Of a stretch of DNA of 64,000 nucleotides, positions 22,421 through 32,397 are shown piece by piece. The notes beneath the pieces were generated by a model that saw only the letters and a program-made list of their open reading frames with translations, did not search any database and had not been told where the DNA came from. A program made the translations under genes and the position numbers. Each line of letters opens with the position of its first letter. Position 1 is the stretch's first letter. The DNA is from Armigeres subalbatus (lineage: Eukaryota; Arthropoda; Insecta; Diptera; Culicidae): assembly GCF_024139115.2 (NCBI RefSeq), contig NC_085141.1:379532995-379596994 (forward strand), given 5' to 3'.

Positions 22421-23641
22421 CTATTCATTGAAACGTAGGCTGCTCTTTTTTCGTTCAAATAACCGTTTGAAAACTTTACAATCAGTACTAAATGCACCAT
22501 GGTTGACGTCCAAGTTAGTTTTACGTTCTTTATCTATTTTTACACAAATAATACATTTCAATACAGTTGACGTGCAATCGGACGTTCTGTGACTTTCGCT
22601 GCACTTGGAGCACGCGGTGCTATTTTTGCAATCCGTGCTCATGTGCCCAAATTCTCCACATTGAAAACATCTCAAGATACTAATTTCCGGAACTACAAGG
22701 CACCGATCAAACCTTATATTTACCTTTTTCGCGGTCAACAAACAACTGTGAGTCTCTTTATCGACTTCAATTACCACGTTGTACTTGTTGTACTTGAAAC
22801 GTGGATTTTCATACATCCTAACGACCTTGACATCATTAATAGCGATGTCTTCATTCTGATCTTTCAAGATCTGAATGAAATCATCCGAAGAAAATTTATC
22901 ACTCATACCCATCACTTTCAATCTAGGCACCGATGATGGAACAACAGCATTATAGCATTCTCCCAACTTGCTTTGAATGTCATTTTTCACAACTTCAATA
23001 TTGTAGCCTGTTGCACACTCAGCAATTATAGAGCCGTCTTTCCCGTTCCTAAAGTTACTGATTTTGTGTGTTTTAGGATCCAGTTTAGAATTCAAAAAGC
23101 TGCGAGTAACATCGCTATCCTGATTGGACTCTTTCGGCTTAATCACTATGACAGGGCGAGTCTTACGAGCAACTTTTACTTCATTATTGGTTGTACTTTC
23201 TTTTCTGATCTTACTATTTTTGTTTTTATTCCCAGTGTTTTTCTTCAAAATCTCCGCGAAACTAATTTTTTCTTCAACTACATCATCAGATGCCTCGTCG
23301 GCATATTCCTGAACTTTACGCTTCTTGCCTCTGGGATTTTTTATCGACTCCGAAGTCGAGCTTGATGAACCTTGCATAACATTAATTGCAGCTAATTTAT
23401 CGTTCGCATTAAATTGAAAAAATGAACCTTTCATATTTTCCAACTCATTTCCATTTAAATCCCGAAATCCACCAATTGCATCATCGAGGGCGTTTTGTAC
23501 CCTTTTCCCCAATTGATCCATCCCGTCTTTTAACGCGATGTTCATCTGAGCAGTAATGTGATCTTGAATGGGTTCAGTGTTTTTTCGAGTGAAAAGTGCT
23601 GCGTACAATACTCGGAGGGAAACTAGAAGGCGCAGACGCAT
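22421..23641 (-). CDS. Retrotransposon ORF1, gag-like zinc-knuckle protein
   Basis: This is an open frame of about 406 codons on -. It should coat the retrotransposon RNA. A basic, low-complexity N-terminal half (RGKKRKVQE near residue 110) is followed by an RNA-binding-like middle (GKDGSIIAECATGYNIEVV). Two CCHC knuckles follow, CFQCGEFGHMSTDC and CSKCSESHRTSDC, and a further Cys pair (CIICVK). The true start may lie inside the frame; the first about 20 residues abut the retroelement tail fragment on the opposite strand. ORF2 follows directly on -. It is intact apart from the uncertain start. Confidence 0.75.
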   Translation of the reverse strand: MRLRLLVSLRVLYAALFTRKNTEPIQDHITAQMNIALKDGMDQLGKRVQNALDDAIGGFRDLNGNELENMKGSFFQFNANDKLAAINVMQGSSSSTSESIKNPRGKKRKVQEYADEASDDVVEEKISFAEILKKNTGNKNKNSKIRKESTTNNEVKVARKTRPVIVIKPKESNQDSDVTRSFLNSKLDPKTHKISNFRNGKDGSIIAECATGYNIEVVKNDIQSKLGECYNAVVPSSVPRLKVMGMSDKFSSDDFIQILKDQNEDIAINDVKVVRMYENPRFKYNKYNVVIEVDKETHSCLLTAKKVNIRFDRCLVVPEISILRCFQCGEFGHMSTDCKNSTACSKCSESHRTSDCTSTVLKCIICVKIDKERKTNLDVNHGAFSTDCKVFKRLFERKKSSLRFNE

Positions 23642-23935
23642 GAATCATGAGCTGTATCAAGTATACAAAGAAGAAAATATTGTGAATCGTATAAAATATG
23701 GCAGACTTCAGTGGCCTGTTCACTTAGTGCGAATGTCGGAAGAAAGAATAGCGAAAACAATATTCGACAGAGAACCAGATAGGGGCCGGCAACTTCGTGG
23801 AAGGCCACGAACATGCTGGCTGCACACAGTGGAATCGGACCTGGGAACCCTGAACGTTCGGGGAAACTAGAGGAACATCGCACAAGACCGACGATTATAG
23901 AGCTCTACAATACGCCAGGCATAGGTGTATCTACG
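23590..23935 (+). pseudogene. Non-LTR reverse transcriptase C-terminal tail
   Basis: The frame reads RRRRMNHELYQVYKEENIV, then RLQWPVHLVRMSEERIAK, then RGRPRTCWLHTVESDL. This is the characteristic tail after the RT domain in RTE/CR1-type elements, where RLRWAGHVVRM is the usual form. Only the tail survives. It runs opposite to the adjacent retrotransposon, overlapping the first codons of its ORF1 frame, so it is a separate fragment. Confidence 0.7.
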
Positions 23936-23944
23936 CTGTAGCCA

Positions 23945-24128
23945 ACCAATTATCCTATTCGGCCAAATGTTCTATTGAGTCAAATGTGTTATTCGGCCTA
24001 ATGTCCAATACGGCCAAATGTCCTATTCGGCCAAATGACCTTTTCGGTCAAATGTCCTGTTCGGCCAAATGACCTTTTCGGCCAGGCAACCCGTTCGACT
24101 GAATAGGTTTCAGCCAAACGACCCTTCA
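23945..24128. mobile_element. GGCCGAA element, right end only
   Basis: About ten degenerate copies of ATTCGGCCAAATG run to a right end AAACGACCCTTCACC. This is the same end as in the 14070-14755 element (reverse complement GGTGAAGGGTCGTTTGGC). No left terminal repeat is present, so the copy is truncated. Confidence 0.65.
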
Positions 24129-24539
24129 CCTTTTGGAATAGAGCGTGAGATTGTATTTGTGAAAATATTAAGCACACTCTACAGGGTGTCTGCAAATTAT
24201 CCGTACAGATTTTGATAGTTTGCTTCTACAAATCAAAAACAGACAATAATGGACTGAATCGGTAGCTATATGGGCATAACAACTCAGCAGGCTGTAACAG
24301 ATGTATATTCTGAGAACACTGAGCGTCATTTCATGTATAAAAAAAATCTTTGTGAATGCTTTTTTCCGGTTTTCCGAACAAAAAGGAATTGCCTTCCTAC
24401 TCACCCGATTTGGATTGAATTTATCATTCGGTATGGTCTATCTTGAAATCAACAGCCATCAAAACACCGAACATATTATCGAGACATTTGAAATCATGTC
24501 ACAATAGTCAAAAATGTGTGAAAAGTATCTGTATAGAAT

Positions 24540-27500
24540 CATGGGCGTAGCCAGGATTTGAGAAGGGGGGGGCCAACTTCGAAACCAAATCGAAACAATA
24601 ATGGATTTAAAAATGCGTGATTAATTGCTCATCAGATATTTTTTAACAAAGTGAGAAAAATATTAACGAACTTAGTATTCAGAAAGAATATAAAATCGGC
24701 TATAACAATTATAATAAAAATCCTGCATTCTTTCATAAGTTTAAGAAAACTAGAACCATACATCTGAATTTCTAAACAAATCCTCTCTGAAATAATATTT
24801 ATTATAAAATAGGCAGAAAAATCAATATGCAAGCTTTCTCCAGGAATTCCTTCGACAATTGCTCCTGGCATTCTATCCGAAATTCTATCAAAGATTCTTT
24901 AGGAAGGCCTCCAGCAACTTCTTCGGCAGTGTCTTCAGGAATTCCGCCATAAATTTTTCCGGGAATAGATCCAAAAATTCCACCATTATTTACTCCAAGA
25001 AAATCTTCACGAACTTCTTTATAAGTTCTGCAGAATTCTCTGCAATAATTCAAATAATATCGTGCTGTTTCCCATAATTTTTAAGAATAAGAATATTCCG
25101 TAGAAATTCCGCAGAATTGCCAGTAAACATTCCCGAGAGTTTCACGAAAAATCTTCGATTTTCTTGTGTAAATTCCATAAAATTTTCCGTGAATTGATTC
25201 GAATAATTTCTTGTGAAAATTTCAAAGAATTTCTCCAGGAATTCCACCGGAAATTTCTACAGAAATTATACTGAAAATGAAATCAATACTGGAATTTTCG
25301 GAGGAATTTCTAGATTAATTCGCAATGAAATCCTGAAAGAATTCCAGTGGAAACTTCAAGATTTCCACTGGGAGATCCTCCAGAAGTTTCTCCGAAAATT
25401 CCTCCTGGCATTTTTCCAGGAGTTCCAGCGGCATTTCCAATTTCTCTAGGATTTCCTTCGAGAAATAATTCCGGTAGTTCTATCGGCAGTTCCTCTGAAA
25501 ATTCTTCCGGGAATTTCGGCAGAATTGGAATTTATTTAGGCTTTTTCAGGAATTTATATAGATTTTCCACCAGAAGCTCCTCTGAGAATTTCTCTGCGAG
25601 CTCCTCAGAGAATTCTCCGGGAGGTCCTCTGATGATGGTCCAGCTACAAAACCCAACAAAGGTTTCAGCTAGACGAGATTTGTCTATAAGATGGATTCTC
25701 TTGTTTCCGAGAATGCTTCTGGTAGTTTCCCCGGGGTTCCTTTGAAAATTCTTCCGGGAGTTTCTTCAGAAATTCTTCCAGAAAATTCCTTCGAGAGTTC
25801 CTCCGAGCATTCCACCAGCAATTCCTCCGGGAGTTCCACCAGAAGCCATTCCAGGAAATTATTCAGGCTTTTTTTTTCAGGAAATCATTTAGGCTTTTAA
25901 GCTGGAAATTCCTTCCGAAGTTCTTCCGATAGTTTCTCTGGGAGCTCATCCGGGAGGTCCTCTAGGAATTCTTCTAGGAGCTCCTCCTGAAATTTCTCCG
26001 GGAGTTCTTACGGGAGCTCCTCCGGCAGTTTCTTCGGCAATTCCTCTGGGAGATCCACCAGCAGTTTCTACGAGAATCCCTCCGGGAGTTTCACCGGCAG
26101 TTTCTCCTGGTGTTTCTCTGAAAAGGAACTCCCGGAGGAACTCCCAGAGTAATTTCCGGAGGAACTCCAGGGGGATTTTCTATAGGAACTTCCAGAGAAA
26201 TTATCAGAGGAATTCTCGGAGGAACTGCCGGTGGAACTTCTGGAGGAAATCCTGGAGGAACTCTCGTAAGAATTCTAGGATGAACTCCCAAAGGAACTTC
26301 CGTAAGAATTCCAGGAGGAACTCCTGGAAGAATTCTTAAAAGAACCTCTCGGAGGAATTCCCGTAAGAACTCCCAGAGAAATTCTCCGAGGAACTTCTGG
26401 AGGAATTTGTAGATAAATGCCTAAATAAATGCTCAATGAATTCCTGGAAGAAAGCCGAAGGAACTACTGGTGGAACTTCAGAGGAATATCCGGTGGAATA
26501 CCCTAGAGGAAGAGAATTAAATTCCTGCGGATTGTTCCGAAGAAATTTCTGGAAGAACTCTTGGCAGATATCCGAGTAAATTCCGAGTGAAGTCCGGAAG
26601 GAATTCTAGTACACTCCCGCGGAAAATCTCCCGGGAAGATTCCTGAAGGAATTCCTGGAGAAGTACCTGAAGAAACTCCCGAAAAAATACCTGTAATAAT
26701 TTCAGGGGAAATACTTGGACGAATTCCAGGAGAAATTCATGAAGATATTTCTAGAGGATTTCTTGAAGGATATTCTGAAGTAATTGCGAAAGAATTCCAG
26801 ATTGGAATGCTAGATGATTTCGCTATTGAATGTTTGGAGGTATTCCCGGAAATTTTCCTGGAAGTAATCCCGGAGGAATTGAAGGAAGAGTTCCGAGAGG
26901 AATGCCCGGAGAAGTTCCTAGAAGAATTTCCGAAGGAATTTCTTATAGATTTACAAGTGAAATTATGGAGCTTAATCGGAGGCATCCGTCATAAATTTTT
27001 GAAGAAACTTCTGGTAGTATTTTGGGAAGAAATTCCGTATGTATTCTTGACGGAACTCTCGAATGCATGCCTGAAGGCAATGCCGGATTTTTCCTGAAGA
27101 GAGAATAGCCGTAGAAATATCTAGAAGTAAATCTTGGAGTGAAGAAAATAAATCTTCAAGGAATTTCCTCGTGAATTTCCTAAAAAAAAATAGTGGGGGG
27201 TTTCTAGATAAGGAGGAATTACAATTACATGAGAAGGATTTTCGAACGATTTTCAGAGGAATTTATGGATAACTTTCCGGAGGAATTCAGAAGTTCCCAG
27301 GGGAGCTTCTAGAAGGATTTCAAGGAGAATTTTTGAGTCCGAAATGTTTCGAGTTGTTTTGAACTTTCATATATTATGGATCCTGGATGCCCTAATAAGT
27401 TTTGGGAATCTTTTGAATTTCAACCACCTATTTCTGTATATGATTGGATCGTAAAGTGCACATGTTTAAGGGAATTCATTTCAGTACCCGTGCAATCTTT

Positions 27501-27558
27501 CCACAATTTAGGGGGGCGACGGATCCACCTGCCCCCCCCCCCCCTGGCTACGTCCCTG
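24540..27558. mobile_element. hAT-like element carrying a minisatellite (inner)
   Basis: The ends CATGGGCGTAGCCAGG and CCTGGCTACGTCCCTG are inverted, each followed inward by a G or C homopolymer (about 24569 and 27529). An exact 8-bp duplication TATAGAAT flanks it at 24532-24539 and 27559-27566, the length expected for the hAT superfamily. The interior has no transposase and is mostly minisatellite. It sits inside the mariner-like element. Confidence 0.82.
24836..27310. repeat. Second orientation-switching minisatellite, centre near 26117
   Basis: Units of TTCCTCCGGGAATTC/GGAGTTCC type run forward to about 26110. From about 26120 units such as GGAACTCCCGGAGGAACTCC run in the opposite orientation to about 27310. 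Unit sequence is close to, but distinct from, the array at 5465-8066 (GGGAGTTCC/GGGAGCTCC variants). Both halves are more eroded toward the outside. The short open frames in it are repeat shadows. Confidence 0.9.
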
Positions 27559-27824
27559 TATAGAATTGTACGGCCATCGTGATTTTTTTTTCAACACGAT
27601 CGAAGGCGTACAACTTAGGATACAGGGGTCATTTTAATGTGAACAAATTCAACTTGGTTTATGTAGTCCTATTATAATAACATGCAATGCATACTGGTTC
27701 TTTAATTTATTCCAAAAAATATTTAAAATCCTGTCTTGTTGTACGGATAATTTGCAGACACACTGTTTGTTTGTCACGTTGAAGAACTCGCGATTTGATA
27801 TTGATACAAACGGGGGGGGGGTCC

Positions 27825-27888
27825 ACGTTTGAATCTTTGTATCACATACGTCCTTTGGAATAAGTACCCAAGAAATGTTTATCATGAA
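27825..27888 (+). mobile_element. Half copy of the 58508 foldback MITE
   Basis: CACGTTTGAATCTTTGTATC, then CACATACGTCCTTTGGAATA and AGTACCC match one arm of the palindromic MITE at 58508-58711. The other arm is absent. Confidence 0.65.
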
Positions 27889-27967
27889 CCTGAATTTCTG
27901 ATTCATAAAACTGACCCAAATTTGAATTGAGTTAGATGCGCGTACGGGCGGTTAACTTAAGCAAGTG

Positions 27968-28195
27968 ATAATTAGGCCGATACAAATATTTAAAATCTAT
28001 TTTGCCCCCCCTCCCCCGGATATTTTTTGCCAAAAAATAATATTCTGAGGGGGCAACAAAATAAAATTCGGATAATTTTGAGGATTTTCAAAACATTTTT
28101 TAACAAATCCGAGGAGTTTTTTGATTTTTTTTTCATTTTAATATTTATTTTTTATTATCCCCCCCCCCCTTGACCTTTCGGAAAGGAGGACAAAA
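27968..28195. repeat. Repeat starting GGCCGATACAAATATT with G/C tracts
   Basis: TAGGCCGATACAAATATT is followed by TTTTGCCCCCCCTCCCCC, then a GGGGGCAACAAAATAAAATTC segment and a second C tract near 28160. The same entry motif and a G tract occur at 38062-38125. It is probably one MITE family; ends are not defined. Confidence 0.45.
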
Positions 28196-28556
28196 AGGTT
28201 ATTAAATATTGGTAACGGCCTTATAAATAAACAGGAAATGGCAAAAAATATATTAAAAGAATGCAACTATCATATCTGGGGGTTGCCAATGAAAGCATTT
28301 TTATTGCGAACAATAGAAATTGGTATTCTAATAAAAGGAATGTGACATGTTGCTTCTAAATTGAAATTACAAAGTTTATGATAAAACTCTTGTACATAGT
28401 GGGCACCAATCATCAAGGAAGAGCCAACAAATGTATACTCTTTGAACGTAAATATTCATTACTTTAGTCTTTCAGTTTGGTGAACGTCTTAGATTGCTTA
28501 GAATTGGTATTTTCCCCTAATTAATTTCAAACACATTTTTGATAATTTTAATAAAT
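28196..28556. other. Unassigned AT-rich spacer
   Basis: No gene, repeat arm or element boundary is seen in this stretch before the target-site duplication at 28557. Confidence 0.4.
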
Positions 28557-28564
28557 ATCCACAT

Positions 28565-29300
28565 TAGGGTGGCTCAAATTAGTATAGGAAAAACTTTTTT
28601 CAATTTTTTAGATGGGCCGCCCTCTTATTCGGTTCTATTTGATGCCTTGATGCTCTGGACAAAATTTTTGCCAAATCGGTCAACGTTTGGGCGGTGCTAA
28701 ACTTGTTGGAAGTTTATATGCAAAAATGTATGCAGAAACATCCAAAAACAGTGAATTGCAGTTGGACGGCACAACTTACGATTAAGAACTATGATACGCA
28801 TTCAGATCTTAAAGAATTTAATACAGAATGTGATGCAGAAAACCGCGAGAAGATTAGAGTTTGCCCGGTTAAGTTATTGGCATTTCTTTGAAGTGGGGTT
28901 TGATCAAATTTCGTTTCTTTTACCTTTGAAAAGAAATAAATTCACCCCTACAACACTCCAGTGAAATTCTAATATCTTTGCCTAATGAACTCTAATCTTC
29001 TCGCGGTTTGCAACATAACATTCTGTATTTCATTCTACAAGAACTGAATGAATGTTATGATACTTGAATGATACTTGATCGTAAATAGTGCCATCCAACT
29101 GCAAATCACTCGTTTTGGATGTTTCTGCATACATTTTTCCATATAAACTTCCAACGAGTTTACTACCGTCCAAACGATGACCGATTTGGCTGAAATTTTG
29201 TCCAGAGCATCAGTGCATCAAATAGAACCCCATCAAAATAGAGCCGCCGAACCGACGGCCCATTAAAAAAAATCGACATAGGGTTTTTTGAGCCACCCTA
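28565..29300. mobile_element. 736-bp foldback hAT-like MITE
   Basis: Terminal repeats TAGGGTGGCTCAAA and TTTGAGCCACCCTA are exact. An exact 8-bp duplication ATCCACAT flanks them (28557-28564, 29301-29308), as in hAT elements. The inverted similarity extends far inward: both halves carry GTTGGAAGTTTATATG/CATATAAACTTCCAAC and TCGCGAGAAGATTAGAGTTTG-like segments, so the element is nearly one long hairpin. No coding potential. Confidence 0.9.
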
Positions 29301-29445
29301 ATCCACATAGATTTGATCCCGCCGTTCAGTTGAAAGGTACTTACAGTTAGTATAATCAAGGCTTTTTTTCGCACGCGGTTGTCATACTTGTTGGTAATCA
29401 AATAAGCGAGCCTATGGTGATGAAAAATTGATACCTCATTATGTG

Positions 29446-29568
29446 TTCAACCGTCTAAGACGAGTTTAGTACTTCCCATTTAATTCCACTACGTTTTGTT
29501 ATCTTTGCAGATACGTATTTCGACCTCAACTGTGAGGTCGTCTTCAGTGTCTCATACTTGACTCGACT
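29446..29568 (+). mobile_element. SINE-like short repeat ending in TCGAC units
   Basis: The order is TTCAACCGTCTAAGACGAG, CATTTAATTCCACTACG, AGATACGTATTTCGACCTCA, GTCTTCAGTGTCTC and ACTTGACTCGAC. The same order is found at 44292, 59389 and, diverged, 32801. It is a very abundant short repeat in mosquitoes by my recollection. Its retroposon nature is inferred from the copy at 59389. Confidence 0.65.
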
Positions 29569-29697
29569 ATTCATTATTGTTTCTTTTGCTGTAGAAACAA
29601 ACACATTCTCCTTTATATGGGCTGAGAATGTCACAATGACCGCCTTCGGATGTCCATCGAAGCTATTTCAAATGTTAACAATCTTACCATAATATAA

Positions 29698-30306
29698 TTA
29701 TTCAAGTGAATGATAGCATTCGGCCTCCTGGGAATCTGCCTTAACTTCAACGAACAATTCTATTATGGAATGAAAATACTTCCATTGTTGACTGGGTTTT
29801 CTGATACTCGCGAAACCAAGTGATTATTTTATGGCAGTTTTCGTTTCAAATGAGTATCTGCTATCGCAACGGCATCCTCTCCCTCGAATGAGTGTTTAAT
29901 CGCTGACCCGTCCCCGCCTTCGATGGCATCAGCGAAAAGAACGTATAGTAGTTCCCTATGCAGAGGTTTCGCACAAATCGGGTTTCCTAGTATGTAAGTT
30001 GATTGAAAACCTAGGCGCAACGCCTCTGATAGTTCCACCAGGCCAACTCGTGGTTTGTATCCAGCAACAGCTGCAATATTCCCTAGCCTCTGTCCAATGG
30101 AAGCTCGGCTAGGCGGGCAACTCGATAGTTGGTTCCACAATTCAGAAGCGTCTGGGTAGTACTCTGGATAAATCTAGATCAAGGGCGTAACAACGATAGC
30201 GATTCATATCAGTGCCTGTGCCCACATCTCCCCAGCATATAATAGTATTTTTCTTCGAAATCCCTTCATCGCCTTGTTTAGTTTTCGTTTCAAGGACCCG
30301 TTCCAT
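29698..30306 (-). pseudogene. Unrecognised coding relic with two frameshifts
   Basis: On - an open frame of about 110 codons (about 30165-29829) reads like real protein: SRASIGQRLGNIAAVAGYK, then LLYVLFADAIEG. Before it, in another frame from a Met codon at 30306, is coherent sequence including KKNTIICWGDVGTGTD. After it, again in another frame, coherent sequence ends at a stop at 29698-29700. Frame is lost near 30165 and near 29830. I do not recognise the family. The compact intronless relic among transposons and the helical, nucleocapsid-like character of the middle part make an endogenous RNA-virus nucleoprotein fragment a candidate; this is inference only. A dead transposon gene is the alternative. 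Confidence 0.45.
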
Positions 30307-31108
30307 AGTTCAACGACTTTTCTTGGAGAGGAGGATGTGAAGCATAGGTCCTGTTCTCAGTAGCATAGCGTAGTACAAATGTCCTGTTCTAGTTAGTAGC
30401 ATAGTGATTGTACAAATCGTGGGTGGCTATACAATGCTCAACTGAGCAATCTACTGTGTATTATCGCAAATTAGTACTAGGGATTAGTACCATTAGATTT
30501 TGTCCCAGTTAGTAAAGCATGAATCTTCCGGCTTTTATATGTATGGGTCCAGGTGTGGTAGTCGTCTTCCTGGCGTCGACGGAAAATGAATGCAAATTAA
30601 AATTTGCAATTCTTCCCTCATTGACAATTTTGAAGAATTTAATAAAACTACTCAAATATTTTGCTAATACTTTGAAAGCATTCCCCCCTCAGGAACTAGC
30701 AAATATACACTTTTCAGTTCGATCATTTGCATCGCACTACTTATTATCATTCAAAGCGCTGCATCTACATCCAAACAGTTGCTCAACGCAGTGCAACCCA
30801 CCATCCACGAAAATTCCCCTCCAAACTCGAAATCGAGCAGTTTGTTCATCATATCGTCAAACTCGGCATTATCCTTTTCCCCCTCAAACGCCGAACACAA
30901 ACCGAATCCTTGCAGTGACACGACACGAGGCCACAGTATATTTCGGTTCTCTTCTGATTCTCATTCTCACCAAAACAGGCCGCCGTTCTCGAACTCGAGC
31001 CCGCATCGCGCTCCCGTGGCCACCGTCGTCGTCGTCGTCGTTGACATCGCGTAGAATCCAACCCAGCTGACGACGGACGGAACGGTACCAGCGTCGAAGC
31101 ATCGCCGG

Positions 31109-31142
31109 TCAGTCTATCGCGTGAAGGTTGAACGTTCAGATC
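31109..31142 (+). promoter_or_regulatory. Inr-DPE core promoter of the host gene
   Basis: An initiator TCAGTC at 31109-31114 (A+1 at 31111) is followed by AGATC at exactly +28 to +32, with G at +24. This matches the insect downstream promoter element RGWYV at its strict spacing. The region is CpG-rich and TATA-less, unlike its AT-rich surroundings. A (GTC)n run lies just upstream, near 31025-31045. Confidence 0.6.
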
Positions 31143-32397
31143 GGCGGCGGATGTTCTCTCCCTGACTTTTCTTCCCACATCAGGAGCAGTGTGTGTTGTC
31201 TGGACGGATCTCTGTGCTGCTGCTGCTCGCTGACGTTGTGGTGCATTCGAGTTCGATTAGCAACGGCACGACGACGGACGTCCGTCCTTGTTCGATTGGA
31301 TAGTTGCAGTGCGTGAGTGCATTTGTTGCGGGACGGAGCCGGTGCCTGTGTGGATGCAAATCGGTGCATCGTCATTCGATCGAAACACGTGTGCATTGTG
31401 CCGTAGTTCCTCGAATGTTCTTTTTTTTCGTGACGAGTACTGGTGTCAACTGATTGCATTGTTGTGCACTGTGCAACTGCTGCATGTTGAGCCTGGGTGC
31501 CATTGATTGATGACGATCGCCGTCCCACGTGGCACTGTTTGATGGGGGTTCAGTGAGCTTGTCCAGTTGCAGTTGGCGTCGTTACCCAAGAAGAAGGATA
31601 ACACATACTTGATGGGTGTGATTGAAGTTTGTCGTTCGACGAAGTGAGTTGTTGATTTTTGCGCGGGCGATATCCTACTTGAATCTGATTGCTGGTTGGA
31701 CTTTATGGAATGATGGGAGAATTTCCAGAAGAGAAGCATTGGGCAGTTCTGTTTCCGTTGAGGTAGTCGAAAGCAAGGCGAAATCGTCCGAGTAAATTCC
31801 TAGGAATCCGCTTCCGGAAAAAGTTAGTTAATCGTTGAAAGGAAAGCGAAGCCCGCATTCAGAAGGCCGTTCACGGAAGGAAGAAAGTGATCTAGAAGAG
31901 ATTTTATTTTCTTTCGTTCCTTCATCTCTCTCGGCAGCAAGGTTCTTCGAGGAAAGCTCTTGTGTCTTCGCCACCCTCTTACGACAAGTGTGGTCGGGAA
32001 CAAAGAAAAGTGTAACATCGACGGCTTTGACGCGGTAGTTTGAAGGGCCCCTGATTTAGGATAGCCACTTCTGGTGGGAGTGAGTTTCGGAAGTGCTACC
32101 GAGGTGGATGAGAAGAGGGTTTACGGCGCCAAGATTGCCGGTAGATTTGTGTAACCTGTCACTCGCAAACATACACACATCAATGCCCGGATTTTAAACT
32201 ACGCCAGACCTAAATCGGCAAAAACGACGGTAAAAATTTTGATTGATTAGGGTACGGTTAGTGTTTCCATTGTGAGTGATTGTGTGGAGGATTTCAACAC
32301 GACAACGTCGTCGAAATGTTGGATATAGTTAGCCGCCGTGGATCCTGTGGTAGTCAACGATGGGTGGCGTTGCTGATGTTGGTGCTGTTTGTTCAAG
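31111..32397 (+). other. Host gene exon 1: long 5' leader plus signal peptide
   Basis: A 1.2-kb CpG-rich stretch free of recognisable transposons follows the predicted start site and ends at a consensus donor (CAAG before GTAAGG) at 32397/32398. It contains many upstream ATGs with short frames, so translation of the main frame may be restrained. The coding start is the ATG at 32316. The downstream exons are not seen in the remaining + strand, which implies a first intron of more than 30 kb, typical of large Aedes developmental genes. Confidence 0.6.
32316..32397 (+). CDS. Secreted or membrane protein, first coding exon (signal peptide)
   Basis: 27 codons plus one nucleotide (phase 1) are read from an ATG with purine at -3. 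After a short polar, basic start (VSRRGSCGSQR) comes the hydrophobic core WVALLMLVLFVQ, the pattern of a cleavable signal peptide. The frame runs directly into the splice donor GTAAGG. A signal peptide alone on exon 1 is common in insect cell-surface receptors and adhesion molecules. The mature protein lies outside the window or too far into it to recognise, so I give no name. Confidence 0.6.

Larger units (their letters stand above)
20773..23641 (-). mobile_element. Non-LTR retrotransposon, CR1/L2-like, 3' half missing
   Basis: Reading on -, ORF1 (23641-22421) is followed by an endonuclease (22399 to about 21870) and the first part of reverse transcriptase, which stops at about 20773. The RT motif EFRPINMLHTLEKILELVVK followed by EQSGYREDHSCETALN resembles the CR1/L2 group. 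Everything after it is absent, including the catalytic YxDD box and the 3' UTR. Non-LTR copies normally lose the 5' end, so loss of the 3' end points to a later deletion or rearrangement. Confidence 0.8.
24182..27765. mobile_element. Mariner-like non-autonomous element (outer)
   Basis: Inverted ends are CAGGGTGTCTGCAAATTATC at 24182 and its near-perfect complement GATAATTTGCAGACACACTG ending at 27765. The left end is preceded by TA, as expected for Tc1/mariner; the right flank is TT. Removing the inner hAT-like insertion leaves about 560 bp without transposase coding, so the element is non-autonomous. Confidence 0.75.

Noticed and set aside
22589..23365. Open frames on + opposite the gag-like ORF1
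   Set aside because: The - strand frame has clear zinc knuckles and family order; the + frames are its shadows.
30519..31178. A 183-codon frame on + and Arg-rich frames on - just upstream of the host promoter
   Set aside because: They run through the CpG-rich promoter region and (GTC)n repeat, overlap each other in several frames and show no domain.
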